Positions 18,732 through 27,623 are shown, numbered from the stretch's first letter. The stretch is 64,000 bases of DNA from Burkholderiales bacterium (GCA_024235755.1 JACKLV010000015.1:1-64000); one strand, 5' to 3'. Translations and numbers: made by a program. The notes: generated by a model not told the origin, from the letters alone.

Positions 18732-20924
18732 CTATTTCTGCGATGCAATAACCAGCCCGGCGGTATCGAGAATGAGTGCTACTTTTCCGTCGCCCATGAT
18801 TGTGGCGCCTGAGACACCCATCACTCTGCGGTAGTTTTTCTCCAAGCTCTTGATGACAACCTGATGCTGGCCAATCAGAGAATCCACAAACATTGCAGCC
18901 TTGTGTCCTTCCGCATCCAATATGACAAGAATGCCGTCTTCGATATTGGTTGAATTAGGCTTGATATTGAAAATCTCGTGCAGCGCGATTACCGGCAGGT
19001 AGTCGCCGCGCACATGGACAACACGACCGACGCCACCAACGGTTTTGATGTCTGCGCCTTTAACCTGAAGCGATTCGGTGATGTAGGTTAGGGGGACGAT
19101 AAACATTTGAGCACCGACAGCAACGGATAGCCCGTCGAGGATGGCGAGTGTGAGTGGCAAGCGAATGGTGATGCGTGTACCTACGCCAAAGACCGAATCA
19201 ATTTCAACACGTCCGCCCATGTCTTGGATATTACGTTTTACCACATCCATACCGACGCCACGCCCGGAAACATCTGTCACTTTTTCTGCAGTTGAAAAAC
19301 CGGGTTCGAAAATAAGCATCCAGACATCCTGGTCTGACATATTTTCATGAACCGATATTCCGCGCTCTGCGGCTTTTGCCATAATTTTTTCACGATTCAA
19401 TCCGGCTCCGTCATCGCCCACTTCTATTACAATGCTGCCGCCCTGGTGGAAGGCTCGTAATGTAATGGTTCCTTTGGCCATTTTGCCAGCCGCGATTCTT
19501 TTTTCTGGGGATTCAATGCCATGATCCAGGCTGTTTCTTACCAGGTGCGTTAACGGATCGGCAATTTTCTCAATGAGCCCTTTATCCAGTTCAGTGCCTT
19601 CGCCGACTGTTTTCAGTTCAACTTTTTTATCCAGTTTGGCAGCAAGATCCCTAACCACTCTTGGGTAGCGACTGAAAACAAAACTGATCGGCAACATTCG
19701 AATAGACATAACGGCTTCTTGCAGATCGCGTGTGTTGCGCTCCAATTGATTCATGCCGTTGTTCAGTTTTTCGTAAAGTACCGGATCGACCTCTGAAGCG
19801 GTTTGTGCAAGCATTGCCTGTGTTATGACCAGTTCTCCTACCAAATTGATCATCTGGTCGACTTTTTCTATGCTGACCCGGATTGAAGATGATTCACTCG
19901 ATGGCGTGTTTGATTTAGGCTGTTTTGGAACGGCTTGTGAATTATTTAATCCTGTTGATGCATTGTGATCTGCAGGCAGCTGCGAAGCTGTTTCACTTTT
20001 CTCCAAATTTTTTGTATCTCTTGGCGCTGCCGGTGCACCCGGAAAAAATCCGTACGGTGCTTCCGAGTATTTTAATTCTGTAGGCTCGTCATGGATTGCT
20101 TGCTCTGAATTTTCGGAGACTGCGCTGTTAGTGGAATCGAATGCAGAATTGTTTTCAATTACCGAGCTTGTAGCTCCGAGTTGCGATTCTTTTTCAATCG
20201 TCAATTGAGAAGGATCAACAATGAAAGCGAGGGCTTCCCATACGTCTTCTTCGCAGGTACTGGTTGTTAGGCGTAATTTACACAGATGTTCTTCATCTGA
20301 TAGCAATAACTTTTCCAGTTGTCCAAATGCTTTGAGATTGGAGAACAGATTTTCCATTGATTTTGTATTTATGCCATCGCTGGAAAATTCGATGATGAAA
20401 CGCGTTGCTTCAGTTTCTGAAGCTATCGAGGGTGCTGGTTCGGAGGCGGGCGCTGTATCGACAGTTGCCTGCATCTGTTGAGCTTCAGGTTGCGGCTGTT
20501 GAGCCGCTCCTTTTTGTTCAGCTGAAGGTGTATTGATTTGTTCAGAGAATAACTTTAGTTCATTACTGACTTCAGTCGCTGCGGCTACATCGGCTTCACC
20601 GTCTCCTCTGTGAGCAGCCAATTGTCCCTTGATCACGTCGCCAGCTTTCAAAAAAGCATCGATCATTTCGGGGCGAATTTCTATTTCGCCTTTGCGTATC
20701 TTGTCAAGTAAAGACTCCAGCATATGCGTCATCTCCGTCATGTCCGTAAATCCAAATGTGCCAGCACCGCCTTTGATAGAATGTGCAGCACGGAAGATGG
20801 CATTTAACTCTTCTGGGTCTGGAGAGCTGATATCCAATCCAAGCAAGCATGCTTCCATTTCTGCAAGTAATTCTGAGGATTCTTCAAAAAACACCTCATA
20901 AAATTGTTCAAGGTCTGCACTCAT
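18732..20924 (-). CDS. cheA: CheA, chemotaxis histidine kinase
   Basis: 730 aa. The P1 HPt domain has phospho-acceptor His48 (AAHSIKGGAGTFGF). A polar linker and a P2-like region (about 170-240) are followed by another disordered linker. P3 dimerisation starts near 345 (SIRVSIEKVDQMINLVGEL). P4 ATPase has the N box HLVRNSLDHGIES, G1 VGDDGAGL and G2 SGRGVGMDVV. The C-terminal P5 CheW-like domain runs to the end. It phosphorylates CheY and CheB. AGGAAT precedes ATG. All key residues are intact. Confidence 0.97.
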   Translation of the reverse strand: MSADLEQFYEVFFEESSELLAEMEACLLGLDISSPDPEELNAIFRAAHSIKGGAGTFGFTDMTEMTHMLESLLDKIRKGEIEIRPEMIDAFLKAGDVIKGQLAAHRGDGEADVAAATEVSNELKLFSEQINTPSAEQKGAAQQPQPEAQQMQATVDTAPASEPAPSIASETEATRFIIEFSSDGINTKSMENLFSNLKAFGQLEKLLLSDEEHLCKLRLTTSTCEEDVWEALAFIVDPSQLTIEKESQLGATSSVIENNSAFDSTNSAVSENSEQAIHDEPTELKYSEAPYGFFPGAPAAPRDTKNLEKSETASQLPADHNASTGLNNSQAVPKQPKSNTPSSESSSIRVSIEKVDQMINLVGELVITQAMLAQTASEVDPVLYEKLNNGMNQLERNTRDLQEAVMSIRMLPISFVFSRYPRVVRDLAAKLDKKVELKTVGEGTELDKGLIEKIADPLTHLVRNSLDHGIESPEKRIAAGKMAKGTITLRAFHQGGSIVIEVGDDGAGLNREKIMAKAAERGISVHENMSDQDVWMLIFEPGFSTAEKVTDVSGRGVGMDVVKRNIQDMGGRVEIDSVFGVGTRITIRLPLTLAILDGLSVAVGAQMFIVPLTYITESLQVKGADIKTVGGVGRVVHVRGDYLPVIALHEIFNIKPNSTNIEDGILVILDAEGHKAAMFVDSLIGQHQVVIKSLEKNYRRVMGVSGATIMGDGKVALILDTAGLVIASQK

Positions 20925-20980
20925 TTTTATTCCTAAATTTCTGAAAGTGATTCGATTAATGTTGGTAATTCTTTCGAATC

Positions 20981-21053
20981 ACCTATGAACACAACTTCTC
21001 AAACGTTTGCAGCCAATTCAGAGAGGTTACGTTTTTGACGTGTGTTCATAGGT
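20981..21053. repeat. 13-bp inverted repeat pair in the MCP-cheA intergenic region
   Basis: ACCTATGAACACA (20981-20993) and its exact reverse complement TGTGTTCATAGGT (21041-21053) are separated by 47 bases. In the minus-strand transcript they could form a long-loop stem upstream of cheA. Alternatively they are paired protein-binding half sites. Confidence 0.7.
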
Positions 21054-21094
21054 TTGTTTGCAATTAAATGAATCATGCTGATGGGTGTTGCAGA

Positions 21095-23848
21095 TTAAAA
21101 CTCATCCCAGTCATCATTTTTGGCGTTAGCAACCTTGGATCTGATCGCAGGGGCTTTCTTTTCTTCGGAAGTATTTGCTTTTGCAGTTTCAACATCTTTA
21201 CCGGGCGCTTTTTTCCCAGCAAACGGTCTTGTTGCATAATTACGCCGCTCTGCTTGATGTGATTTAGCCGACCCTTCTTGGGATGCATGCAGGCTGAACG
21301 CGCCGACTGCTTGTGTCAGGTGCTGAGCTTGGGTTTGCATTTCTTCAGCTGTTGCAGCCGCTTCTTCAACCAGTGCAGCATTTTGTTGCGTACCTTCGTC
21401 AATCTGAGTGATCGCATCATTCACCTGCTCGATTCCAGAACTCTGTTCATGGGATGCTGTAGTGATTTCACCGATAATGTCGGCAACATGTTTGATAGAT
21501 TGAACAATTTCGTCCATCGTTGTGCCGGCTTCGTCGACCAGTTTAGTGCCGCTTTCCACTTTTTCAACCGAATCGCCTATCAGTGTTTTGATTTCTTTGG
21601 CAGCGGCGGAACTGCGCTGGGCAAGGTTGCGCACCTCTGTCGCGACAACTGCAAAACCGCGACCTTGTTCGCCAGCACGTGCGGCTTCAACAGCGGCATT
21701 GAGTGCCAGGATATTGGTTTGGAATGCAATGCCATCGATGACACTGATAATGTCGACAATTTTCTTGGAACTATCGTTGATAGACGACATGGTTTTGACG
21801 ACCTGGCTGACGACGTTACCGCCTTTTTCCGCAACATCTGATGCGCCTATTGCCAGTTGGTTTGCTTGCTGAGCATTGTCGGCATTTTGGCGAACAGTAC
21901 TGGTCAATTCTTCGATACTGGCTGCGGTTTCTTCCAGGTTGGCAGCCTGTTTCTCGGTACGTTCAGACAGGTCGCTGTTACCTGAAGCAATTTCTTTGAT
22001 GGCATCTGTAATGACCTCCGCCGACTCTGAAATGCTGTTGACGATATTCACCAGATTATCGACGGTTGAATTAACATGATCGGCAAGCCTTCCAAAGGCA
22101 CCTTGATAGTCGGTCGGCGCCTTTTCTCTCAAATCGCCCTGAGCCAGTGCTTCCAGGACACGCCCCACTTCTTTCATGGTGACATCGGTTGTTTCAATCA
22201 ATGAGTTGACGTTATCGCAGAGATCTGCAATGCCGCCTTCCTTGCCGTCCAGTGGTATCCGTTGGGACAGATCGCCTTCGCGCGCGGCAGAGATAACGTC
22301 TTTAGTTTGCATAACAGCAGACTCAAGCATTTGTTTTGTCGCTACCTGCTGGGTGATGTCCGTTGCGTACATGACTACTTTGAACGGCTTTTTGTTTAAA
22401 TCCACTAATGGACTAGCGAAACCCTGGATCCATACTTCATTGCCATTCCTACGGATATACTTGTATTGACCATTGTTTTGCTCGCCACGGTTAAGCCGTT
22501 CCCAGAATTCCTTAAATTCCGAGGAGCTTTTCCCACCGGCATCCAGCAACAAACTATGATGCTGCCCTACGACTTCATTGCTTGCGTAGCCGAACATTTC
22601 CAGGAAATTGTCATTGACGGATGTGATTTTGCCATCCATTGAAAATTCGATTGCGGCTTGGGCCTTGCTGATCGCGTCCAGCTGTCCAACTACCTCGAGT
22701 TTTTCCCGGGTTACATCCGTTGCAATTTTGGCGACTTTAAAAACCCGGCCCATTTCATCCTTAACAGGAGAGTAAGTAGCTTGAATATATACGCCTTTTC
22801 CTGAACGGGTGACTCTATGGAAAGTATCAGTTTTGGATTGACCGGCAGCCAGATCATCCCAGAAACGAGTATATTCGCTGGAGTTGGCGTATGACGGGTC
22901 GACAAATGTGCGATGGTGTTTGCCTACGACATCATCGAGTTGATATTCCATTAAATCCAAGAAATTCTTATTGGCTGTTAATACTTTTCCTTGGGTGTCA
23001 AATTCAATATAGGCATAATAAGCATTGATTGCATCAAAAATGCCTTTCATATTGTGGCGTTCGATTTCAGCCTCGGTAATATCGTAGCGAACACCGATAT
23101 ATTTTTTCGGCTTGCCTCTTTTATCCAGGACAGGTGCGACAACCGCATCCACATAGTACGGCGTACCATCTTTGGCGCGGTTTTTAATGATGCCTCGGAA
23201 AATCTTGCCGCGCCCAATGGTTGCCCACATTTCTTTGAAAACTTCTTTGGGCATATCGGGGTGGCGGGTAATACTATGCGGCTGGCCAATCAATTCATCG
23301 CGGCTGTATTTGGATACCTCGATATATTTCTGATTGATAGTGAGAATATCGCCCTTAAGATTCGCATCGGACACAATACTGGTTGTATCGATGATGGATG
23401 CGCGTACTCTTAAGTCTTCGACTTCGTCAAGTTGTTCTTTTTTGGTATCGGTAATATCTGTGACCAGACCCATCACCTTTGACACTTTTCCGTCTTCATC
23501 CCTGATCGGATTAAAAGAGGCGCGACCCCAGACTTCTTTGCCGTCGCGATTCTGGTAGAGAAAATCATCGGATACAAATTCGCCGCTATTGAGTTGTTGC
23601 CAGAGCTTATGGTAATTGGCGCTGTCACGAAACTCGGGATTGACCAGTATGCCATAATCCATATTGGTAATTTCGTTCTGAGAATAACCCAGCATGTTAA
23701 GGAAAACTTCATTCGCCGTTATAACCCTTCGGTCCAGGCTCAGTTCAACAATACCTTGATACCGCCCAATGTCGGCTAGGGAATAGTCTCGGAATGAAGT
23801 CGGTTTTTTTGCGAATTTGTTTACAAAAGTTTTAAGTGCGTTTGCCAT
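21095..23848 (-). CDS. Cytoplasmic methyl-accepting chemotaxis protein with four PAS domains
   Basis: 917 aa without a membrane segment. Four PAS/PAC units lie at about 28-135, 143-258, 264-385 and 388-505. A HAMP-like linker (about 520-610) and the MCP signalling domain (tip IAFQTNILALNAAVEAARAGEQ) follow. PAS2 resembles the Aer PAS (RHPDMP block) but has Phe where Aer has the FAD-contacting Trp. The C-terminus DDWDEF is a W-x-x-F CheR tether. It probably senses an internal redox, energy or small-molecule signal. AAGGAT precedes ATG 23848. It lies between cheY and cheA. Confidence 0.93.
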   Translation of the reverse strand: MANALKTFVNKFAKKPTSFRDYSLADIGRYQGIVELSLDRRVITANEVFLNMLGYSQNEITNMDYGILVNPEFRDSANYHKLWQQLNSGEFVSDDFLYQNRDGKEVWGRASFNPIRDEDGKVSKVMGLVTDITDTKKEQLDEVEDLRVRASIIDTTSIVSDANLKGDILTINQKYIEVSKYSRDELIGQPHSITRHPDMPKEVFKEMWATIGRGKIFRGIIKNRAKDGTPYYVDAVVAPVLDKRGKPKKYIGVRYDITEAEIERHNMKGIFDAINAYYAYIEFDTQGKVLTANKNFLDLMEYQLDDVVGKHHRTFVDPSYANSSEYTRFWDDLAAGQSKTDTFHRVTRSGKGVYIQATYSPVKDEMGRVFKVAKIATDVTREKLEVVGQLDAISKAQAAIEFSMDGKITSVNDNFLEMFGYASNEVVGQHHSLLLDAGGKSSSEFKEFWERLNRGEQNNGQYKYIRRNGNEVWIQGFASPLVDLNKKPFKVVMYATDITQQVATKQMLESAVMQTKDVISAAREGDLSQRIPLDGKEGGIADLCDNVNSLIETTDVTMKEVGRVLEALAQGDLREKAPTDYQGAFGRLADHVNSTVDNLVNIVNSISESAEVITDAIKEIASGNSDLSERTEKQAANLEETAASIEELTSTVRQNADNAQQANQLAIGASDVAEKGGNVVSQVVKTMSSINDSSKKIVDIISVIDGIAFQTNILALNAAVEAARAGEQGRGFAVVATEVRNLAQRSSAAAKEIKTLIGDSVEKVESGTKLVDEAGTTMDEIVQSIKHVADIIGEITTASHEQSSGIEQVNDAITQIDEGTQQNAALVEEAAATAEEMQTQAQHLTQAVGAFSLHASQEGSAKSHQAERRNYATRPFAGKKAPGKDVETAKANTSEEKKAPAIRSKVANAKNDDWDEF

Positions 23849-23963
23849 CTCAGATCCTTCTCAAGATTAATTACCGGAACAAAATTTTTTACATGAATAC
23901 ATTAGCAATAATTTACTAAAATCAAATGGTTAATTAAAGAGTATTTTTAATGTCAATTTAATT

Positions 23964-24335
23964 TCAGTTGGTGACTTTTTTAATGACTTCCAGCAGACTC
24001 TCCGGATTGAATGGTTTGACCAGCCATCCCGTTGCACCCGCAGCTCTGCCCTTGGCTTTCATTTGTTCGTCGGATTCTGTGGTCAGCATCAGAATCGGTA
24101 TGTTTTTGTAGTGTGCTAAGTCTCTCAGCTTCTCAAGCAGTTTTAAACCGTCCATACGAGGCATGTTGATATCTGTCAATACAAGATTGAACGCCTGACG
24201 ATTGGCTTTCTCCAGTGCATCTTGACCATCAACAGCTTCAATGACTTCGTATCCTGCGCCTTTTAAAGTGAATGTGACCATCTGGCGGATTGAAGCGGAA
24301 TCGTCCACAGTTAAAATTGTTTTACCCATCTCCAT
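23964..24335 (-). CDS. cheY: CheY-like chemotaxis response regulator
   Basis: 123 aa, single receiver domain. It has the acidic pair in TVDDSASIRQM, phospho-acceptor Asp in LVLTDINMPRMDG (about residue 54), Thr in LMLTTES and Lys in VKPF. A short family with Thr-Gly-Trp in the last loop (ATGWLVKPF) is typical of the chemotaxis CheY of this operon type. CheA phosphorylates it, and CheY-P should act at the flagellar switch. AGGAG sits 6 bases before ATG 24335. It directly follows the CheZ-like gene. Confidence 0.93.
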   Translation of the reverse strand: MEMGKTILTVDDSASIRQMVTFTLKGAGYEVIEAVDGQDALEKANRQAFNLVLTDINMPRMDGLKLLEKLRDLAHYKNIPILMLTTESDEQMKAKGRAAGATGWLVKPFNPESLLEVIKKVTN

Positions 24336-24404
24336 TTTTTACTCCTGGTGTTGATTTGATAAATATAACTTGAAATTTAAGAATCAAAGTCTTTATGTAA
24401 ACGA

Positions 24405-24980
24405 CTAAAATAGTTCTATTTTTCCCTTTTGCATCGCATGTTGAACAACAGGTTTGTTTAATTTTTTTGATTTGGCCTGTTGTATTGCCCGAACGATTGG
24501 TGAGGATGTATCTATTTGATTAATATTAAAATTTGACGGTATGTCTTGATGATCTATGCGTTGCAATGCAAGGTTTAAGATTTCGATTTGTTTCGTTGTG
24601 TGTACAAGTAATTGAGAGACCAGATCGCCAAATTGTAGAGAAATCATGGCGTAACCCAGTTCTCGTTCGATGCTGTCAGCAATCACCATTTGTTTTTGCA
24701 ATAGCTCCAGAACCGGCTTGTTTTCTTTAGGAATGGACAACTTTTCAATTGTCAAAACCATCTCGTGATGTGATTTGGATAATTCCTTAATATATTTGAA
24801 GTTGATGACCAGGTTGGTGACGGCATCATTGACTAATCGTTCGATTTGATTCAGGTCGTTCTTAATGTTTATGAAATATTCGGCGACTTCTTCATTGTAA
24901 GGATTGGCAGAAACATCAAGTACATGTCCGGTGTCGTCGTACTGATTTTGCATATGTTCCTCATAATTATCTTTTGGCAT
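24405..24980 (-). CDS. Chemotaxis-associated helical protein, candidate CheZ-like phosphatase
   Basis: 191 aa, largely helical, no signal peptide or membrane span. Residues 112-126 read MISLQFGD119LVSQ123LL: an Asp-x-x-x-Gln pattern within a long helix, as in the CheZ active site (Asp143/Gln147 in E. coli). It ends in GKIELF after a polar linker (about 145-185); CheZ also ends in a short CheY-binding segment. It sits directly upstream of cheY, where a CheY-P phosphatase would be expected, and the cluster has no other cheZ, cheC or cheX. Overall similarity to classical CheZ is too low for me to assert identity. Ribosome site AAAGGAAAA is good. Confidence 0.6.
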   Translation of the reverse strand: MPKDNYEEHMQNQYDDTGHVLDVSANPYNEEVAEYFINIKNDLNQIERLVNDAVTNLVINFKYIKELSKSHHEMVLTIEKLSIPKENKPVLELLQKQMVIADSIERELGYAMISLQFGDLVSQLLVHTTKQIEILNLALQRIDHQDIPSNFNINQIDTSSPIVRAIQQAKSKKLNKPVVQHAMQKGKIELF

Positions 24981-25027
24981 TGGTTTTCCTTTTAGTTCGT
25001 GAGAAGCGTGAAATTTATTGAAAGCCG

Positions 25028-25516
25028 TTAGTTGGCGGCTTCACCGATTCTGTTTACCCAGCTTAAAGATTCCAGTTCTAGGCGGGTTAATTCTTCAAGA
25101 CCTAAAAATCCGAGTTCTTGCAACGAATTTTGAATTGTTTTCACTTCACCGGCTTCAGTGGCTTCTACTAATTTAAGTTCCTGACCTAAGCGTCCTTCAT
25201 GAGTCAGCAATGCCTGACTCATCTCCTCCGGTATGCCCAGTTTGTCGATAATTTGCTGCATTTCTATACCGAGCACGGCATCCAGCAGGGATAAAATGCC
25301 AACCATGAATGCTCTTTCATGATAATTTTTGTCATGAGGCCGTTCTGCTTTGGCTACAAGTTCCATCAGTTTGCCGCGTGCTGCAGCTGTTTTAAGCAAA
25401 GCATTGTCCATGCTTTCGCTGTTTCCCGAGTTTTCTGTTGTATACAGCAGCAACTGAATCCAGCGTTGTAGCTGCTTTCTTCCCAGCAACATAATTGATT
25501 GTTTGATGGAATTCAC
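25028..25516 (-). CDS. HDOD half of an interrupted EAL-HDOD protein
   Basis: 162 aa if started at GTG 25516. It continues the HDOD domain of the upstream EAL fragment in the same reading frame, starting at the NSIKQSIMLLG motif that follows the conserved [VI]NS[AV]A in intact YuxH/CdgJ-type proteins. A UAA stop and five AAA codons separate the halves. No Shine-Dalgarno is present before the GTG, only the poly-A tract. It may be untranslated, translated independently, or part of a recently broken gene. Confidence 0.65.
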   Translation of the reverse strand: MNSIKQSIMLLGRKQLQRWIQLLLYTTENSGNSESMDNALLKTAAARGKLMELVAKAERPHDKNYHERAFMVGILSLLDAVLGIEMQQIIDKLGIPEEMSQALLTHEGRLGQELKLVEATEAGEVKTIQNSLQELGFLGLEELTRLELESLSWVNRIGEAAN

Positions 25517-25533
25517 TTTTTTTTTTTTTTTTT
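25517..25533. repeat. 17-base homopolymer (A on coding strand) interrupting an EAL-HDOD gene
   Basis: Seventeen T on the plus strand. The coding strand reads GTTGCT-TAA-(AAA)x5-GTG, so the stop codon uses the first two A. An 8-bp direct repeat GAATTCAC flanks it (25509-25516 and 25542-25549). Both halves are in one frame. Confidence 0.95.
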
Positions 25534-26272
25534 AAGCAACAGAATTCACCATACGCATCAGGTTATAGCTTAGCCCTGGTTGACGTTTGAATTCTCTGTC
25601 GATTTCTTCAATGTCGCTGTCGCTCATAACCAGGGTGAGTAGTTGCAGTAGCGATAGCTTCGCCGGGTCAGCCCGTTTTCCTGAGATATTTTCGGGTTTA
25701 GCGTAAAAGTAACCCTGAAACATTTCGAAACCTATCCCCATACATTGATTTGCCAGTTCATGACTTTCAACTTTTTCTGCAAGCAGTAGAACCGGCCATG
25801 GCTTCATTTGGTTAACAAGGTTTGTGAGTGCTTCTTTTGACAATCCTGAAACATCAATTTTTACGATGTTGACGAGAGGCAGGATACGTCGCATGTTTTC
25901 ATTGATTGCGGTCACGCCTGCAAGTGCAAATTGGTAACCCGATTTTTTTAATTCCGTGCAAAGTGTAATGAACTCCTCGTCGATTTCTTCTGAGCTGCTG
26001 ATTTCCAAAACAACATGTTTATTTGGTAACAGACTGACCAGATCGCTTTTTATTAATTCTTTGTTGATATTGATAAATCCGCGCTGTTGCCCCAGGACAT
26101 TCTGTATACCCAAGTTTCCATAGGCATTTACAATCACATTCGCTGTGGCGGAAAGGCCGTTTTCAAAACCGGCTGATTCATCCTGATCATTTGCTCTGAA
26201 AAATAGCTCATATGCGACCAGGTCTTTGTTACGATCAAGTATGGGTTGTTTGGCAAGGTAAATATTTTCCAT
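25532..26272 (-). CDS. EAL half of an interrupted EAL-HDOD (YuxH/CdgJ-type) protein
   Basis: 246 aa: a degenerate EAL domain (AYELFFR near 21-27, FININKEL, VVLEISSSEE, VKIDVSG, FQGYFYAKP), then the first helices of HDOD, ending at VNSVA and a UAA. Typical c-di-GMP phosphodiesterase residues (EAL motif, DDFG) are missing, as usual for this family, so it is likely a binding or regulatory protein. Proteins of this kind influence motility in other bacteria (CdgJ of Vibrio). First gene of the chemotaxis cluster, with GCGGAG before ATG 26272 and a sigma-28-like promoter about 50 bp upstream. Confidence 0.8.
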   Translation of the reverse strand: MENIYLAKQPILDRNKDLVAYELFFRANDQDESAGFENGLSATANVIVNAYGNLGIQNVLGQQRGFININKELIKSDLVSLLPNKHVVLEISSSEEIDEEFITLCTELKKSGYQFALAGVTAINENMRRILPLVNIVKIDVSGLSKEALTNLVNQMKPWPVLLLAEKVESHELANQCMGIGFEMFQGYFYAKPENISGKRADPAKLSLLQLLTLVMSDSDIEEIDREFKRQPGLSYNLMRMVNSVA

Positions 26273-26598
26273 TCAGTTCTCCGCAATAACAATCAGTTAT
26301 GACTTTGCATTTTCTGGTATTGATTATCGACGACGAACTTCGATTCTTAAATTTTTCTCTATGCCGGGTTGAATGTGTGTAATCAGATGATTGGAACTGT
26401 GAATCAATGTAGACCGTGATTGATACGAATGCTTAGCGATTTAAAAGGTGTTTGCAAAAGTATGGGCGCGTGTAGCGTTGGTTTTGAAATATGAAAAAGA
26501 TAGGAATACTTAAACCATACATGGGCGTATGGCAATATTGCATGCAAGAGTAAATGCGTTTGAACGTCCGTTACGTATTGACGAATATGGGAAGGATG
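26273..26598. other. Intergenic region upstream of the chemotaxis cluster
   Basis: 326 bp between the EAL-HDOD start and the end of the Sel1-repeat gene. The part nearest the chemotaxis genes holds the sigma-28-like promoter. I see no further gene or repeat in the remainder. Confidence 0.6.
26324..26350 (-). promoter_or_regulatory. Candidate sigma-28 (FliA) promoter of the chemotaxis cluster
   Basis: Minus strand: -10 GTCGATAA (26324-26331), 7 of 8 with the FliA consensus GCCGATAA. Fifteen bases upstream is TTAA (26347-26350) against consensus TAAA; a TAAG with 14-base spacing overlaps it. It lies 52 bp before the first start codon, and flhDC is present in the window. Confidence 0.6.
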
Positions 26599-27594
26599 TT
26601 AAGGATGAAAAGCTGAAAGGTGCTGAAAAATTTTTTGATCAAGATCTTTTTTCCAGCTTTCCGGCATGATTTGCTTAACTTTTTTTAGCATTCTTGTTGT
26701 TTTATTCAGCTCATACGTATTTTGAGACGCCTGTCCGGTTGTGGATAACCACAAATAGGCTTTCGCCAGGTTTTCAGCTGTTGGCATTTGTGTTTCTTCT
26801 GATACCGGTGCGTTGAAGTAGAGTTGCCCTGTTGGAAAGTAGGCAGGCAAGAATCCTTGGCTTGCTGCAGTTTCAAACCATTTAAGCGCCATAACAGGGT
26901 CATTGAGGTGATTCAAATAGACATTGCCAAGGTGGTAAAATGCTTCCAGTGAACCGTTTTCTGCCGCATGGTTAAGCCAGACAATGGCCTGATGAATATT
27001 ACGGATCGTTTCATCACCCGATAAATAGAGCTGTCCCATTTTTAACTGGGCGGGAATCGAATTTGCCAAAGCGGCTTGCTGGCATTGTTCCAGTGCAAGT
27101 TGGGGATTTTTCTCAGTGCCTTTGCCTTGCATGATTAACTCGGCAATTGAACATAGTGAAATGTAATGACCGAGTTCAGCGGCTTTCCGATACCAGTGCA
27201 AGGCTGCAGTGTAATCAACCGGCTGATGTGTGCCATGCTGCAGGCATTCGGCCAGAAAATGATTCGCTACCGGAATATTCCCTTTACTCCCTTTGACTGC
27301 TTTGCCGAACCAGTGGCAGGCAGCTTCCTGATCGGTTGTTATTCCCCAACCATTCTGATGGAAAAGTCCCAGCGTAAATTGCGCTAGTGCGCTGTTTTGA
27401 TTTTGTGAGAGCGTTAGAAATGCTTGGTAGGCTTTGTCGTATTTGCCCTCTGTTAACCATTGTTGAGCTTCTGACAGTTCTGTGTGTGTGTCCAGGGCGT
27501 GCTGTGCAAACAGTACGGGTGTCCAGAGTATTAGTCCCGTACATACAATGAGCAATGATTTGAAAAAAATGCTTTTTGGGGGAGCTGAAAGCAC
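26599..27594 (-). CDS. Exported Sel1/TPR-like repeat protein
   Basis: 331 aa. A hydrophobic signal peptide (about 10-30, cleavage near LFAQ) is followed by about six Sel1-type repeats, seen as repeated A..LG..Y..G...D...A..W..KAA patterns (for example AALHWYRKAAELGHYISL, ALKWFETAASQGFLPAY). Such periplasmic solenoids mediate protein contacts. The start is a GTG at 27594 without a clear ribosome site, so the exact N-terminus is uncertain. It is downstream of the collar-domain gene, beyond a predicted terminator. Confidence 0.82.
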   Translation of the reverse strand: MLSAPPKSIFFKSLLIVCTGLILWTPVLFAQHALDTHTELSEAQQWLTEGKYDKAYQAFLTLSQNQNSALAQFTLGLFHQNGWGITTDQEAACHWFGKAVKGSKGNIPVANHFLAECLQHGTHQPVDYTAALHWYRKAAELGHYISLCSIAELIMQGKGTEKNPQLALEQCQQAALANSIPAQLKMGQLYLSGDETIRNIHQAIVWLNHAAENGSLEAFYHLGNVYLNHLNDPVMALKWFETAASQGFLPAYFPTGQLYFNAPVSEETQMPTAENLAKAYLWLSTTGQASQNTYELNKTTRMLKKVKQIMPESWKKDLDQKIFQHLSAFHP

Positions 27595-27623
27595 TGTATG
27601 GTAGTTGCGATTAACTGTTGAAG

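Noticed and set aside
25517..25533. Programmed frameshift or slippage at the 17-A tract
   Set aside because: The stop codon lies at the 5' edge of the tract and both halves share one frame, so slippage would not restore reading.
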